Shown piece by piece: positions 51,101 to 59,730 of a DNA stretch of 64,000 bases. Under the pieces are notes generated by a model that saw nothing but the letters and a program-made list of their open reading frames with translations, did not search any database and was not told the origin of the DNA. The first letter of the stretch is position 1; each line of letters opens with the position of its first letter. The translations under genes and the position numbers were made by a program. The DNA lies in assembly GCA_965224325.1 (NCBI GenBank), contig CBDCYT010000015.1, positions 124,001 to 188,000 on the forward strand. The letters run 5' to 3'. This DNA is from CBDCMJ01 sp965224325. Lineage in GTDB: Bacteria; Chloroflexota; Dehalococcoidia; Lucifugimonadales; UBA3495.

Positions 51101-52285
51101 CTAATCCAATAGTTGAGTGAATACGCCGGCGCCTACGGTCCGCCCGCCTTCCCTTATGGCGAAGCGTAGCCCTTCTTCGATGGCGACAGGTTGGATCAAC
51201 TTGATTTTCATCTGAATGTTGTCCCCGGGCATGACCATTTCCACACCCTCGGGCAACTGAATCTCTCCGGTGATGTCGCTGGTCCGGATGTAGAACTGAG
51301 GCTTGTACCCTGGGAAAAACGGGGTGTGGCGCCCTCCCTCTTCACGGCTCAACACGTACACCTCAGCGTTCGCCTCCTGGTGAGGCCGCATCGATCCGGG
51401 TTTCACCAACACCTGTCCCCGCTCTACTTCCTCCCGGTCAACGCCGCGCAACAGAACTCCCACAGCGTCGCCAGCTTCGGTAGTGTCCAGAATCTTGTGG
51501 AACATCTCCAGGCCGGTGGCCACGGTCTGCCGGACGTCGCCGTAGCGTATGATTTCCACCGCTTCGCCTTGTTTCAAACTTCCCCGTTCAACCCTGCCGG
51601 TGACCACGGTGCCGCGCCCTTTAATGCCGAAGACGTCTTCGATGGGCATCAGGAACGGGCGATCGGTTATGCGGGTGGGTACGGGAATGTAGTCGTCCAT
51701 GGCTGCCATCAGGTCGACGATGCCCTGTTCCGCTTCGGGGTCCCCCTCCAGGGCTTTCAGGCCGCTGACCCGGACGATGGGGGTGTCGTCGCCCGGGAAC
51801 TCGTAACGGTTGAGCAGGTCCCGGACCTCCAACTCTACCAACTCCAGCAACTCCTCGTCGTCCATCATGTCTACTTTGTTGAGTGCAACCAGGATGCGAG
51901 GCACTTCCACCTGGCGGGCCAGGAGGATATGCTCTCGGGTCTGGGGCATAGGCCCGTCGGGGGCGCTGACCACTAGGATGGCGCCATCCATCTGGGCGGC
52001 TCCGGTGATCATGTTTTTGATGTAGTCGGCATGACCAGGGCAGTCGACGTGGGCGTAATGCCGGCCTTCCGTCTGGTACTCCACGTGGGCGATGGCTATG
52101 GTCAGCCCGCGGGCTTTTTCCTCCGGGGCGTTGTCGATGCTGCCCAACTCTTGGTATTGGGCCAGTCCTCTATCCGCCATAACCTTGGTTATAGCAGAGG
52201 TAAGGGTGGTTTTCCCGTGGTCAACGTGGCCGATGGTGCCCACGTTGATATGGGGCTTGGTCCGGTCGAATCGCTCCTTGGCCAT
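51101..52285 (-). CDS. tuf: Elongation factor Tu
   Basis: 394 aa. GTPase motifs are GHVDHGKTTL (P loop), DCPGHADY, and NKVDMMDDEE. EF-Tu domains II and III (KGRGTVVTGRVERG; EFKPQFYIRT-like YKPQFYIRTSDITG) complete the protein. It delivers aminoacyl-tRNA to the ribosome. GGAGGAG lies about 7 nt before ATG 52285. Three tRNA genes lie just upstream on the same strand, recalling the tRNA-tufB arrangement of enterobacteria. Confidence 0.98.
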   Translation of the reverse strand: MAKERFDRTKPHINVGTIGHVDHGKTTLTSAITKVMADRGLAQYQELGSIDNAPEEKARGLTIAIAHVEYQTEGRHYAHVDCPGHADYIKNMITGAAQMDGAILVVSAPDGPMPQTREHILLARQVEVPRILVALNKVDMMDDEELLELVELEVRDLLNRYEFPGDDTPIVRVSGLKALEGDPEAEQGIVDLMAAMDDYIPVPTRITDRPFLMPIEDVFGIKGRGTVVTGRVERGSLKQGEAVEIIRYGDVRQTVATGLEMFHKILDTTEAGDAVGVLLRGVDREEVERGQVLVKPGSMRPHQEANAEVYVLSREEGGRHTPFFPGYKPQFYIRTSDITGEIQLPEGVEMVMPGDNIQMKIKLIQPVAIEEGLRFAIREGGRTVGAGVFTQLLD

Positions 52286-52311
52286 TTAGGTCTCCTCCGT
52301 CTTACGAAAGC

Positions 52312-52386
52312 TGGAGCCCAGAGGCGGGATTGAACCGCCGACCCCGTTCTTACCAAGAACGTGCTCTACCGCTGAGCTATCTGGGC
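52312..52386 (-). tRNA. tRNA-Thr (anticodon GGU)
   Basis: The cloverleaf is readable on the minus strand: acceptor GCCCAGA pairs with TCTGGGC, the D arm contains AGCTCAGCGGTAGAGC, the anticodon stem CGTTC/GAACG encloses TTGGTAA (anticodon GGT), and the T arm contains GGTTCAATCC. The 3' CCA appears to be encoded. It lies 26 bp before tuf. Confidence 0.95.
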
Positions 52387-52435
52387 CTGGTGCCGGTGCA
52401 ACCGGCAATCTTGGATTACTCTACTCTATTATATA

Positions 52436-52523
52436 TGGTGGAGGGGGTAGGATTCGAACCTACGAAGCCCTTCCGGACGCCAGATTTACAGTCTGGTGGC
52501 TTTAACCACTCACCCACCCCTCC
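52436..52523 (-). tRNA. tRNA-Tyr (anticodon GUA)
   Basis: A class II tRNA with a long variable arm. Acceptor GGAGGGG pairs with CCCCTCC, the anticodon loop CTGTAAA has anticodon GTA, and the T arm contains GGTTCGAATCC. The 3' ACCA is encoded. It is the middle tRNA of three. Confidence 0.95.
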
Positions 52524-52614
52524 AACCTGGTTGGGGATCATCCTCTTTGCAGCGGACGGCTCCCGTTGCGTGAGTCGCCCTGGGTTGAATCTCCTGTCGC
52601 GTAGGTCCGAAGAG

Positions 52615-52686
52615 AGCCCCAGAGCGGATTCGAACCGCTAACCTGTCGATTACAAATCGACTGCGCTTCCATTGCGCCACAGGGGC
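52615..52686 (-). tRNA. tRNA-Thr (anticodon UGU)
   Basis: Acceptor GCCCCTG pairs with the 3' CTGGGGC (six canonical pairs and an end mismatch). The D arm contains GGCGCAATGGAAGCGC, the anticodon loop TTTGTAA has anticodon TGT, and the T arm contains GGTTCGAATCC. The 3' CCA is not encoded. It is first in the tRNA-Thr, tRNA-Tyr, tRNA-Thr, tuf order. Confidence 0.93.
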
Positions 52687-52719
52687 ATCGTGGACACGTG
52701 GCGTGGACTAGACCGCAAA

Positions 52720-52741
52720 ATGGCCCCGAGCATGGGGCCAT
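52720..52741. promoter_or_regulatory. Hairpin in the tRNA-tuf leader
   Basis: ATGGCCCC (52720-52727) and GGGGCCAT (52734-52741) form an 8-bp stem with a 6-nt loop, between the predicted transcription start and the first tRNA. It may guide processing of the precursor. Confidence 0.5.
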
Positions 52742-52769
52742 CCTGCCGTTACCAATTTAGGCGCGTCTA

Positions 52770-52800
52770 ATTATATAGAATACCCAGCGCATAATGTCAA
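52770..52800 (-). promoter_or_regulatory. Promoter of the tRNA-tuf-ribosomal protein operon
   Basis: On the minus strand: perfect -35 TTGACA (52800-52795). Two overlapping -10 candidates follow: TATATA at 52777-52772 (17-nt spacer) or TATAAT at 52775-52770 (19-nt spacer). It probably drives three tRNAs, tuf, rpmG, secE, nusG and the rpl genes. Confidence 0.75.
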
Positions 52801-53186
52801 GCGGACCCGGCGCTATCGAGGCCTTTTAATTCTCGATAACTACAACCGAACCCATCGGGGCAACCCCAAGGGCTTCCCCTACGACAATGCGCCCCCGGGT
52901 AGGGGCGGCCTTTATGGCCGCCACAGAGGGACAATTAAAAGCCCTGGCAGGCTATCGAGGTAATCGCAATAGGAATTACGCTTTCGTCACTCTAGCGAGA
53001 GACGGCTGCGTGGCCGGTTTGACCCCGCCGATGGTGGCCCCGGGCGGTGGAGACGATTGTGCTTCAAAACTTCAACGGGCAAGAATGCAACCGGCGACTA
53101 GGCAACGCGAAATTGCGGCGGACCGGGAGGTCATGTACATTTGTGCATTGAGGAGATACCGGAGAGGCTCAAGAGGCAGGGGGCAG
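52801..53186. other. Intergenic region, no gene seen
   Basis: About 390 bp upstream of the methyltransferase. The methyltransferase frame is open through much of it (from 52887), but that part shows no family similarity and includes a start-poor, repeat-free sequence, so I treat it as non-coding. Confidence 0.5.
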
Positions 53187-53771
53187 ATGACGCATAGTTC
53201 AGATGGGCAGAGCACCCAGGAATTCATCCGGCAGCTTATGTCCCCGGAACGAGGACAACAGGTGGATACGTTCCGGATTTTAAGCATGAGCGGCATCAAT
53301 CTCCACGATACCGTTGCCGACGTTGGATGCGGCCCAGGTTTCTTCACCGTACCGCTCTCCAAGTACCTGGTCAGCGGCAAGGTCTATGCCCTGGACATTG
53401 ACGATGAGATGTTGGACGCCTGTAGCCGCACCGTCCAGGAAGCCCGAATGGGCAACGTAGAAGTCCTCAAGTGCGGCGAGTTCGACTTCCCTTTGGAGGA
53501 AAACTCGGTGGATGGAGCCTTCCTGGCTTTTGTGGTCCAGCACAGTCCGGACAAAGCCAGGTTCCTAGGTGCGGTAAGGCAACTGATACACGCCAAGGGC
53601 TGGTGCACGGTCTTGGAGTGGTACCGTAAAGAGACCGGGACCGGTCCTCCGCAAGAACGGCGAGTAGACCCATTGGAGCTGCAAGCCCTGGGCCAAGCTT
53701 CGGGGTTTCGTTACGGGAACTGGCGAGACTTGAACGGAGAACAATACATGATGACCTTCCGCAGGGATTGA
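53187..53771 (+). CDS. SAM-dependent methyltransferase (class I)
   Basis: 194 aa. The SAM-binding motif VADVGCGPGFFTVPLS is near residue 40, the acidic ALDIDDEML ends the second strand, and ENSVDGAFLAFVVQH contains motif III. The substrate is unknown; UbiE/arsenite-methyltransferase-like enzymes share this layout. ATG 53187 is preferred over the 100-codon longer frame because similarity begins here and a purine-rich AGGGGGCAG precedes it. It is convergent with the CocE-type hydrolase. Confidence 0.85.
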   Translation: MTHSSDGQSTQEFIRQLMSPERGQQVDTFRILSMSGINLHDTVADVGCGPGFFTVPLSKYLVSGKVYALDIDDEMLDACSRTVQEARMGNVEVLKCGEFDFPLEENSVDGAFLAFVVQHSPDKARFLGAVRQLIHAKGWCTVLEWYRKETGTGPPQERRVDPLELQALGQASGFRYGNWRDLNGEQYMMTFRRD

Positions 53772-53792
53772 GGACCCTCCGTCGCCTGACGC

Positions 53793-55637
53793 TCAACCTG
53801 CTGGGATTTCGGGCAGCAGCAGGTGCGAGGGATGGTCCGGACCGTGATGGACGTTGTTTCTGGCCGGGATTTTTACCGGAGAGATGCCTGGGTTCTCCCC
53901 TGTATTGCCGTTAACGTCAAAGCGTGGGAAATTGCTGGAGGAAATGTCCAGCCGCAGTCGGTGTCCTCGAACGAACAGGTTACTGGTGGGGAGGAGCCGG
54001 ATAGTGATTGGATACACTGTGCCCGGCTCCATGAGTTCCGGCTTCTCCCAAGACGACCGGAACTTGACCCGCAGGATGCCGTCTGTCAAGTTCAACGCGT
54101 AGCCTTCAGGGTAGTCCTGGGAAGGGGGATAGATGTCAAGCAGCTTGGCGGTGAAATCCGTGTCAGGTGCGGAAGACGAAATCCAAAGGTGCGCCGAAAT
54201 GGGCCCAGTTACTTCCAAATCTTGGGCCAAGGGTTCGGTCTGGAACACCAGCACGTCGGGCCGGGCGGCCAGGGGCAGATAGGGTGGACTTGAGCCGTAA
54301 TAACTTGGTGATTCTCGTTGGTCGAAACCTCCCGCCTCCATGATAGGGTGGGCCGAGGAGACGTTGCCTCCGATGGTGGGCACGGGCCGGTTGGGGTCGA
54401 ACAAAAAGCTGCTTATAGCATGGTCTTCATGAGGCAACCGGGCCGACAAACCCCCTCCGGGCAGCAAATAGTACCCGGTGTTGCGGGCCCGGGCTAACGG
54501 CCACGCCCGTTCGCTCCTCCAACGGCCGCCGTGCTCCAGCCGGCGATGGGAATTGCGCTTTCCGGAACCACCGCCCATCACGAAAATCTTCACCGGCTGC
54601 TCACCATCCCAACCGTTGTCCATTCCCTTGAGCCAACGGTCGAAAAAGCGTAGCCGCAGCATGTTGTAGTCCCGGTCAAGGTTGTTGTCAAGGATAGACT
54701 GTGTGCCCATGTCAGCGTCGCCCGAGTGGGTAACGGAGCGGGCGCCGTGGGTCCAAGGGCCCATGATCAGGCCCACTTGGCTATCAACGTGCTGGGTAAG
54801 AGCCGAAAAGTTGTCAGTAGTGCTGCTGGCGTAAGGGTCGTACCAACTTCCCATGTGTACCTGGGGCACATTCGAAAATTGGGTGTAGTGGGCTTCAGCG
54901 CAGAGGCCCACCTGTTGCCAATAGGTGTCGAACACCTCGTGAGACCAGATTTCCATCAAGTAGTCTTCATACTCGGGGGTCCACTTTAGTGGCGAGTGGC
55001 CTTTCTTCCAGGGCAATCGCTGAAACCAATCGTGAATGTTCTGGCGCTCTAAAGCCGCCTTGGTAACCAGCGGATGGGCGCTGACCTGTGAGCTCTCCAA
55101 GGCCTGGTTGAACGCCCAGGTGACCTGCCGGAGTTCGAAAGCGCCGCCGTTCCGGCACCCGCTCAGGAATGCATTGGAGAAGCCCCCAGAATCCATCCAC
55201 ATACAGGCCAATTGAGGCGGATTCAAGCAAGCCAGCGCCGCCTGAACGTGGGCGGCGTACGATACCCCGAAGGTGCCGACTCTACCGTTGCACCAGGGCT
55301 GCCGAGCCAGCCATTCCAGGGTATCGCAGCCGTCAGGGCCCTCGTTGACGTACTTGGTAAACTCTCCTTCCGAGGCGTACCGGCCGCGGCAATCTTGCAC
55401 CACGGTCACGTAGCCGCGGCTGGTGAAAAAGCTTGCTTCCAGGACCCTGGCTTCCGTGGACTTGTTGTAGGGAGTGCGCTGCAGAAGGACAGGGAACTGG
55501 CCCTCCACCGGCGAGCCTTGGGAGACCGGACGGTGGATGTCCGCAGCCAAATTCACCCCATCCCGCATGGGCGCCATGATGTTGCGTTCGGACCTAACTT
55601 GGTAGGCCGCCGGGGAAAGGACTTGCCTAGTGCTCAT
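53793..55637 (-). CDS. CocE/NonD-family (S15-type) hydrolase
   Basis: 614 aa, the usual size for X-Pro dipeptidyl-peptidase/cocaine-esterase-like proteins. The N-terminal alpha/beta hydrolase domain has RDGVNLAADIHRP, VVQDCRGRYASEGEF and the nucleophile elbow GTFGVSYAAH. The C-terminal jelly-roll domain begins near residue 415 (VTGPISAHLWISSSAPDTDF) and contains LRLDISSSNFPRFDVN. It hydrolyses esters or amides. ATG 55637 (GAGG 8 nt upstream) is preferred to ATG 55658. It lies 59 bp after another alpha/beta hydrolase gene on the same strand, a likely operon. Confidence 0.92.
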   Translation of the reverse strand: MSTRQVLSPAAYQVRSERNIMAPMRDGVNLAADIHRPVSQGSPVEGQFPVLLQRTPYNKSTEARVLEASFFTSRGYVTVVQDCRGRYASEGEFTKYVNEGPDGCDTLEWLARQPWCNGRVGTFGVSYAAHVQAALACLNPPQLACMWMDSGGFSNAFLSGCRNGGAFELRQVTWAFNQALESSQVSAHPLVTKAALERQNIHDWFQRLPWKKGHSPLKWTPEYEDYLMEIWSHEVFDTYWQQVGLCAEAHYTQFSNVPQVHMGSWYDPYASSTTDNFSALTQHVDSQVGLIMGPWTHGARSVTHSGDADMGTQSILDNNLDRDYNMLRLRFFDRWLKGMDNGWDGEQPVKIFVMGGGSGKRNSHRRLEHGGRWRSERAWPLARARNTGYYLLPGGGLSARLPHEDHAISSFLFDPNRPVPTIGGNVSSAHPIMEAGGFDQRESPSYYGSSPPYLPLAARPDVLVFQTEPLAQDLEVTGPISAHLWISSSAPDTDFTAKLLDIYPPSQDYPEGYALNLTDGILRVKFRSSWEKPELMEPGTVYPITIRLLPTSNLFVRGHRLRLDISSSNFPRFDVNGNTGENPGISPVKIPARNNVHHGPDHPSHLLLPEIPAG

Positions 55638-55696
55638 CAGCCGCGCCTCCAAAACCACACTTCCGAGACGAATCCGGCTGGCCCTTCATACGGTAA

Positions 55697-56563
55697 TCAC
55701 ACTTCAATTCTTTGAGGGGTCAGGGAGGCGAGCCATCTCAACACCGTGGTCGAAGCCTCTCGTTTCTTGTTGGATAGAGCGTGCTCACCCCCTTCGATGA
55801 CTACGCATTGGACCTTGGGGCTGTTGACCGCCGCGTCGGCCAGGTCCTGGGCCATGTTCAACAATCTGACGTGGGTTTCCAGAGAACCTGCCACGATCAA
55901 CATGGGTATCGGAATGGCAGGTGCTAGATTCACCAGGTTATAGCGCTCGGCCGGTCCGTGCTTGTCCAGATAGGATGAAGCGCTAAATAGCTGTTGGATG
56001 GGAAAGGAGGCGTCCAATAGCTCCCGGCCCTTACCCGCGGCTTCCAACTCCTCGGCCTGGCGGATGATGTCCAGGAATTCCTGGGCGTCGCGGGAGGCCA
56101 GGTAGTAGGAGTAGGACAGCCTGACAGGCGATATGGGAATGACTGCGTTCACCCGGGGGTCCGCCCGGGTTGCGGAGTAATAGGCAACTCGCACCGCCCC
56201 CATGCTGTGGCCGAGCAGCGCGACGTGGAGATATCCGGCATCGTGCAAGTAGTCGATACCCGCCTTCAGGTCATTGCACGTTGAGTCGAGGATCTCATAA
56301 GCGTTGCCGTGATAGGTCCCGCTCGGATTCGCCCACACGGTGTCGTGAGCAGTGGTGTTGAGGGTCAGGCAAGCGTAGCCCAGCTTTGCCAGGTCTTCCG
56401 CCATCTCCCGGGTGGTGGGATCGGCGAAATTGCCCCGGGACCCGTGAATCAGCAGGATTGCGTCGGCGGGACCGATGGGGACCGCATCTTCCGGGGGCGG
56501 ATAAAAGGCGCCGTCGAGCCGGATGCCGTCGGCGTTGATGGTGCTGACCAATTGCACTAACAT
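55697..56563 (-). CDS. Alpha/beta hydrolase
   Basis: 288 aa. The oxyanion region AILLIHGSRGNFADP, the nucleophile elbow LLGHSMGAVR, a late acid in VAGSLETHV and the catalytic His in EGGEHALSN complete a hydrolase triad. The substrate is unknown. It starts at ATG 56563. It is upstream of, and co-directional with, the CocE-type gene. Confidence 0.88.
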   Translation of the reverse strand: MLVQLVSTINADGIRLDGAFYPPPEDAVPIGPADAILLIHGSRGNFADPTTREMAEDLAKLGYACLTLNTTAHDTVWANPSGTYHGNAYEILDSTCNDLKAGIDYLHDAGYLHVALLGHSMGAVRVAYYSATRADPRVNAVIPISPVRLSYSYYLASRDAQEFLDIIRQAEELEAAGKGRELLDASFPIQQLFSASSYLDKHGPAERYNLVNLAPAIPIPMLIVAGSLETHVRLLNMAQDLADAAVNSPKVQCVVIEGGEHALSNKKREASTTVLRWLASLTPQRIEV

Positions 56564-56655
56564 GCCTTATTACCTCAAGGGCTATCGGTCGTAATAATTG
56601 GTGCGGTCTAGCGGCGCAACCGGGGGACACCCTCAAGTTTAGGCCCAAGGCTTTA

Positions 56656-56775
56656 GGGGTGCAACCGTGAGCGCCGGTTCAGACCGGTTTTCGAAGGCCT
56701 ACCGGAAAACTTTTGGGGGTGCCGCCGTGAGGGACGGTTTAGACCGGTTTTCAAAGACCTGTTGTAAAACTTGCC
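56656..56775. repeat. 60-bp tandem repeat, two units
   Basis: Two 60-bp units (56656-56715 and 56716-56775) share GTGAG, GACCGGTTTTC and AAAACTT at the same offsets, with about three quarters identity by eye. A partial third unit may follow. It lies in the gap between divergent hydrolase and thioredoxin-reductase-like genes, where no gene is seen (56564-56973). Confidence 0.75.
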
Positions 56776-56973
56776 GACGGTGCAACCCGGAGGCCTATTC
56801 CGGCCTTAATCCCGGGTGAGATGCGGTTGCGCCGCCTGCCCCAAGAGCGCAAAATGAGTGAAGTCGGCTTACCGACGGCTTGGTAGCGCCCTTGGGTAAT
56901 TGCGCCGTGGAGTGGCGCCCGCTGGCGGCCCATTCTCTGTCGTATTCCCTTTATATTCAAGGAGGTCCCTGTT

Positions 56974-57900
56974 TTGGCTAATGAATACGATCTGCTGATT
57001 GTGGGAGGCGGTCTTGCCGGATTGACCGCAGGCCTATTCGGCGCCCGGTATGGATTGAGAACAGGCTTGATCGAGCAAATGATGGGCGGCGCCCAGATCA
57101 TCAACGCGGAGAAGATTGAGAACTATCCCGGGTTTCCAGAGGGGATAGCCGGGGCCGATCTGGCGCCGTCGGTGCAGGAACAAGCCATGGCCGCCGGCGC
57201 CGAGTTCATCATGGCTGAAGCCACCGCGGTGTCACGGGACAGCAGCTATTTGGCAGTGGCCACCGACTCGGGCGCTCTTCGGGCCAAGGCAGTCATAGTG
57301 GCCTGCGGTTCCACCCTGCGGGGGCTGGGAATACCCGGCGAAGAGGAAATGTACGGTCGAGGGGTGTCCCACTGCGCTACCTGCGATGGCCCTCTTTACT
57401 CGGGGGAGGTGGTGGGCGTCGTAGGCGGCGGTGACTCGGCCATCGATGAGGCTTTAACTCTGACCCACTACGCCGAACGAGTACTGCTGTTTCACCGCCG
57501 GGAAGAACTGGACTCCCAGAAGATTCTCCAGGACCGGTTGCATCAGCAGCGCAAGGTGGAAATGGTGTACAACTCTTCGTTGGAAGCGGTGCTTGGCGGG
57601 GAAACCGTCTCCGGCGTAAGGGTGCGAAACGTAGTGACCAACATGGAAAACGTGGTAAACCTGTCGGGTCTCTTCGTTTACGTAGGTCTGGAGCCCAATT
57701 CCGGGCTGGTAAAAAACTTGTTGAAGCTGGACAACGCCGGGCATATTCCGGTCAACCTGTCCATGGGGACCGAGGTTCCCGGCTTGTATGCAGCGGGTGA
57801 CATAAGGCAGCATTCTGCATCCCAGTTGATCACCGCGGCAGGAGACGGAGCCACCGCCGCTATCTCCGCATTCAAGTACGTCAGCAGCAAAGATTGGTAG
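56974..57900 (+). CDS. trxB: Thioredoxin reductase-like flavoprotein
   Basis: 308 aa. The FAD-binding motif LLIVGGGLAGLTAGLFGARYG, the redox-active CATC (C134, C137) in the NAD(P) domain, the second dinucleotide loop GVVGGGDSAIDEA, and the C-terminal LYAAGDIR match low-molecular-weight TrxB. It reduces thioredoxin or a related disulfide partner. TTG 56974 has a perfect AAGGAGGT upstream. A CoA-binding protein gene follows 42 bp later. Other members of the family act on different disulfides, so the partner is open. Confidence 0.93.
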   Translation: MANEYDLLIVGGGLAGLTAGLFGARYGLRTGLIEQMMGGAQIINAEKIENYPGFPEGIAGADLAPSVQEQAMAAGAEFIMAEATAVSRDSSYLAVATDSGALRAKAVIVACGSTLRGLGIPGEEEMYGRGVSHCATCDGPLYSGEVVGVVGGGDSAIDEALTLTHYAERVLLFHRREELDSQKILQDRLHQQRKVEMVYNSSLEAVLGGETVSGVRVRNVVTNMENVVNLSGLFVYVGLEPNSGLVKNLLKLDNAGHIPVNLSMGTEVPGLYAAGDIRQHSASQLITAAGDGATAAISAFKYVSSKDW

Positions 57901-57942
57901 CGGGATTTGAAGAATCTCTAAAGGGAGCTTGGGGAGATAGAG

Positions 57943-58305
57943 TTGGACCTAGTAGAAGAGCAACTGCGCAACAGCAAAACCATTGCAGTGGTGGGCCTAT
58001 CCGATAACCCGGCCCGGGATAGTCACCGGGTGTCAAAATACATGCAGTCCCAGGGGTACCGCATCATTCCGGTCAACCCTATGATTCAAGAAACCCTGGG
58101 AGAGAAGAGCTATCCAGACTTGACGTCGGTGCCGGAGCCCATCGACATGGTGGACATCTTCCGGCGGTCCGAGTTGGTGCCCCCGGTGGTGGACGAGGCA
58201 ATCAAGGTCGGGGTCAAGTACATCTGGATGCAGGACGGGGTTACCGACCCTGAAGCGGCGGCCAAGGCCGAAGCCGCGGGAATCCCCGTGATCATGGACG
58301 ATTGA
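57943..58305 (+). CDS. CoA-binding domain protein (YccU-like)
   Basis: 120 aa. A single Rossmann-type CoA_binding_2 domain: KTIAVVGLSDNPARDSHRVSKYMQSQGY, IIPVNPMIQETLG, YPDLTSVPEPIDMVDIFR, and IWMQDGVTDPEAA. These small proteins bind CoA; their role is not settled. TTG 57943 follows GGGGAG. It is probably co-transcribed with the reductase. Confidence 0.9.
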   Translation: MDLVEEQLRNSKTIAVVGLSDNPARDSHRVSKYMQSQGYRIIPVNPMIQETLGEKSYPDLTSVPEPIDMVDIFRRSELVPPVVDEAIKVGVKYIWMQDGVTDPEAAAKAEAAGIPVIMDD

Positions 58306-58487
58306 ACCCTTCGTCAGCACCGGCGCCGGTTCGGCGCCTAACTGGCAAAGACGGTCAGCGAGAAGAGGCTGACCGGGTTCCATCAGACAAACGACTAACC
58401 CAGGGCCTGACCGTCCGCAGGTCAGGATGGCATCACCAGTTGGCATTTTTAAAGCTGGCCTAGCTTGCGTCACTTACGGAGGACTAA

Positions 58488-58724
58488 GAAACTATCTCAA
58501 AACGGTCGCCCTCTGGCGCCATCTGTTAGCTGGAACCCTGGGCCTATGGATTCCCGCCCCCCGATCGGGGTCGGAGACAAGCTTCGCGGGAATTGCGGAT
58601 GGCCCTCCGGGCCCCGTCGGATGGCCCTCCGGGCCCCGTATGGAAGGGCCGCGCATGGATATGAAAACGGCTATTTTCATGGCGATGACGGTTTGGATGC
58701 CGCGCCAAGGTTTGAGATAGTTTC
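58488..58724 (+). mobile_element. MITE-like element, family B, copy 2
   Basis: 237 bp. The left end GAAACTATCTCAAAAC matches copy 1; the right end GGTTTGAGATAGTTTC differs by one base. TAA flanks each side (58485-58487, 58725-58727). It is longer than copy 1 because CGGATGGCCCTCCGGGCCCCGT is duplicated internally in tandem (near 58594-58637). Its right target repeat ends directly before the ATG of the secreted protein gene at 58728. Confidence 0.9.
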
Positions 58725-58727
58725 TAA

Positions 58728-59615
58728 ATGACCAAACTGAGGATCCTTGCCTTGATGGTGGGAATGGTGGTGTTGTTCGTCATTCCCGTTGTAGTGTCGG
58801 CCCAGGTGCACCCCCACATCATTCAGGGTAATGCGATGATTGACGGCGAGCCCGCACCCGACGGGACCGTGGTCACTGCCATGATAGACGGGGAGGAAGT
58901 CGGCTCGGCCGCCGTAAGCAACGGGCGCTACTCGATGATAATCGACCAGGGGGAAACCGGTAACTACTCCGGCAAGACGGTGACCTTCCAGGTCGGCGGC
59001 TACGACACCGGCGTGACGCTTACGTGGACGGCGGGCGCGGGAGACCCCTCCTTCGACCTAGACGGGATGACCGAAGGGGTGGCGGCCCGGGTGCTCCCTC
59101 ACGTCATTCAGGGTGATGCGACGATTGACGGCGAGCCCGCACCAGACGGGACCATGGTCACCGCCATGATAGACGGGGAGGAAGTCGAGTCGGCCGCTGT
59201 AAGCAACGGGAGCTACTCGATGCTAATCGACCAGGGGGCAACCGGTAACTTCGCCGGCAAGACGGTGACCTTCCAGGTCGGCGGCTACGAGACCGGCGTG
59301 ACGCTCATGTGGACGACGGGCGCGGGAGACCCCTCCTTCGACCTGAACGGGATGACCGAAGGGGTGATGGCGTCGGAGGTGACCGAGCCGAGGTTGCTTT
59401 TCGCCGAGGAGATCGCGTCGGGCAATCTGCTCCGCATCTTCTACTTCGACAACGTCACAAAGGAGTTCAGCTTCTTCGACCCCGCGTTCAGCGATGAAGC
59501 AAATACGTTGACAAGCATCAGCCAGGGGCAACCACTCCAAATAGCCGTCAACGCAGCAACCACCTTCCGGGGTGTTAGCCTCACGCCGACTTGGAACATC
59601 ATCGCGATGCCATAA
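58728..59615 (+). CDS. Secreted protein with two duplicated beta domains
   Basis: 295 aa. A signal peptide (MTKLRILALMVGMVVLFVIP...VVVSA) is followed by two near-identical 95-residue domains (about 30-124 and 125-219; each HxIQGxAxIDGEPAPDGT). A C-terminal part with LFAEEIASGNLLRIFYFDN ends TWNIIAMP. The repeats look like carboxypeptidase-regulatory/transthyretin-type beta folds. Proteins of this kind are probably cell-surface or exported structural or binding proteins; function is unknown. There is no ribosome-binding site: MITE B copy 2 ends 3 bp before ATG 58728. Confidence 0.8.
   Translation: MTKLRILALMVGMVVLFVIPVVVSAQVHPHIIQGNAMIDGEPAPDGTVVTAMIDGEEVGSAAVSNGRYSMIIDQGETGNYSGKTVTFQVGGYDTGVTLTWTAGAGDPSFDLDGMTEGVAARVLPHVIQGDATIDGEPAPDGTMVTAMIDGEEVESAAVSNGSYSMLIDQGATGNFAGKTVTFQVGGYETGVTLMWTTGAGDPSFDLNGMTEGVMASEVTEPRLLFAEEIASGNLLRIFYFDNVTKEFSFFDPAFSDEANTLTSISQGQPLQIAVNAATTFRGVSLTPTWNIIAMP
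58815..59384 (+). repeat. 285-bp in-frame tandem duplication
   Basis: Two units of 285 bp (58815-59099 and 59100-59384) encode the duplicated 95-residue domains. Identity is high along the whole unit, including third codon positions, so the duplication is recent or is homogenised. Confidence 0.9.
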
Positions 59616-59730
59616 CGGCGTGGCCGAAGGCGACAAGGGTTCTAATGGGGCTGCCCTGGGGCAACCCCACGACGACAGGGTGGGCTGCCCCGCTCCATCC
59701 ATCGGCGAGCAGCGTGGGTGCGTAAATAAT

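Noticed and set aside
52524..52614. Possible fourth tRNA (Gly) between the Tyr and Thr(UGU) tRNAs
   Set aside because: No acceptor, anticodon or T-arm pairing could be drawn.
52887..53186. N-terminal extension of the methyltransferase
   Set aside because: 100 codons with no similarity; the methyltransferase domain and a purine-rich upstream site fit ATG 53187.
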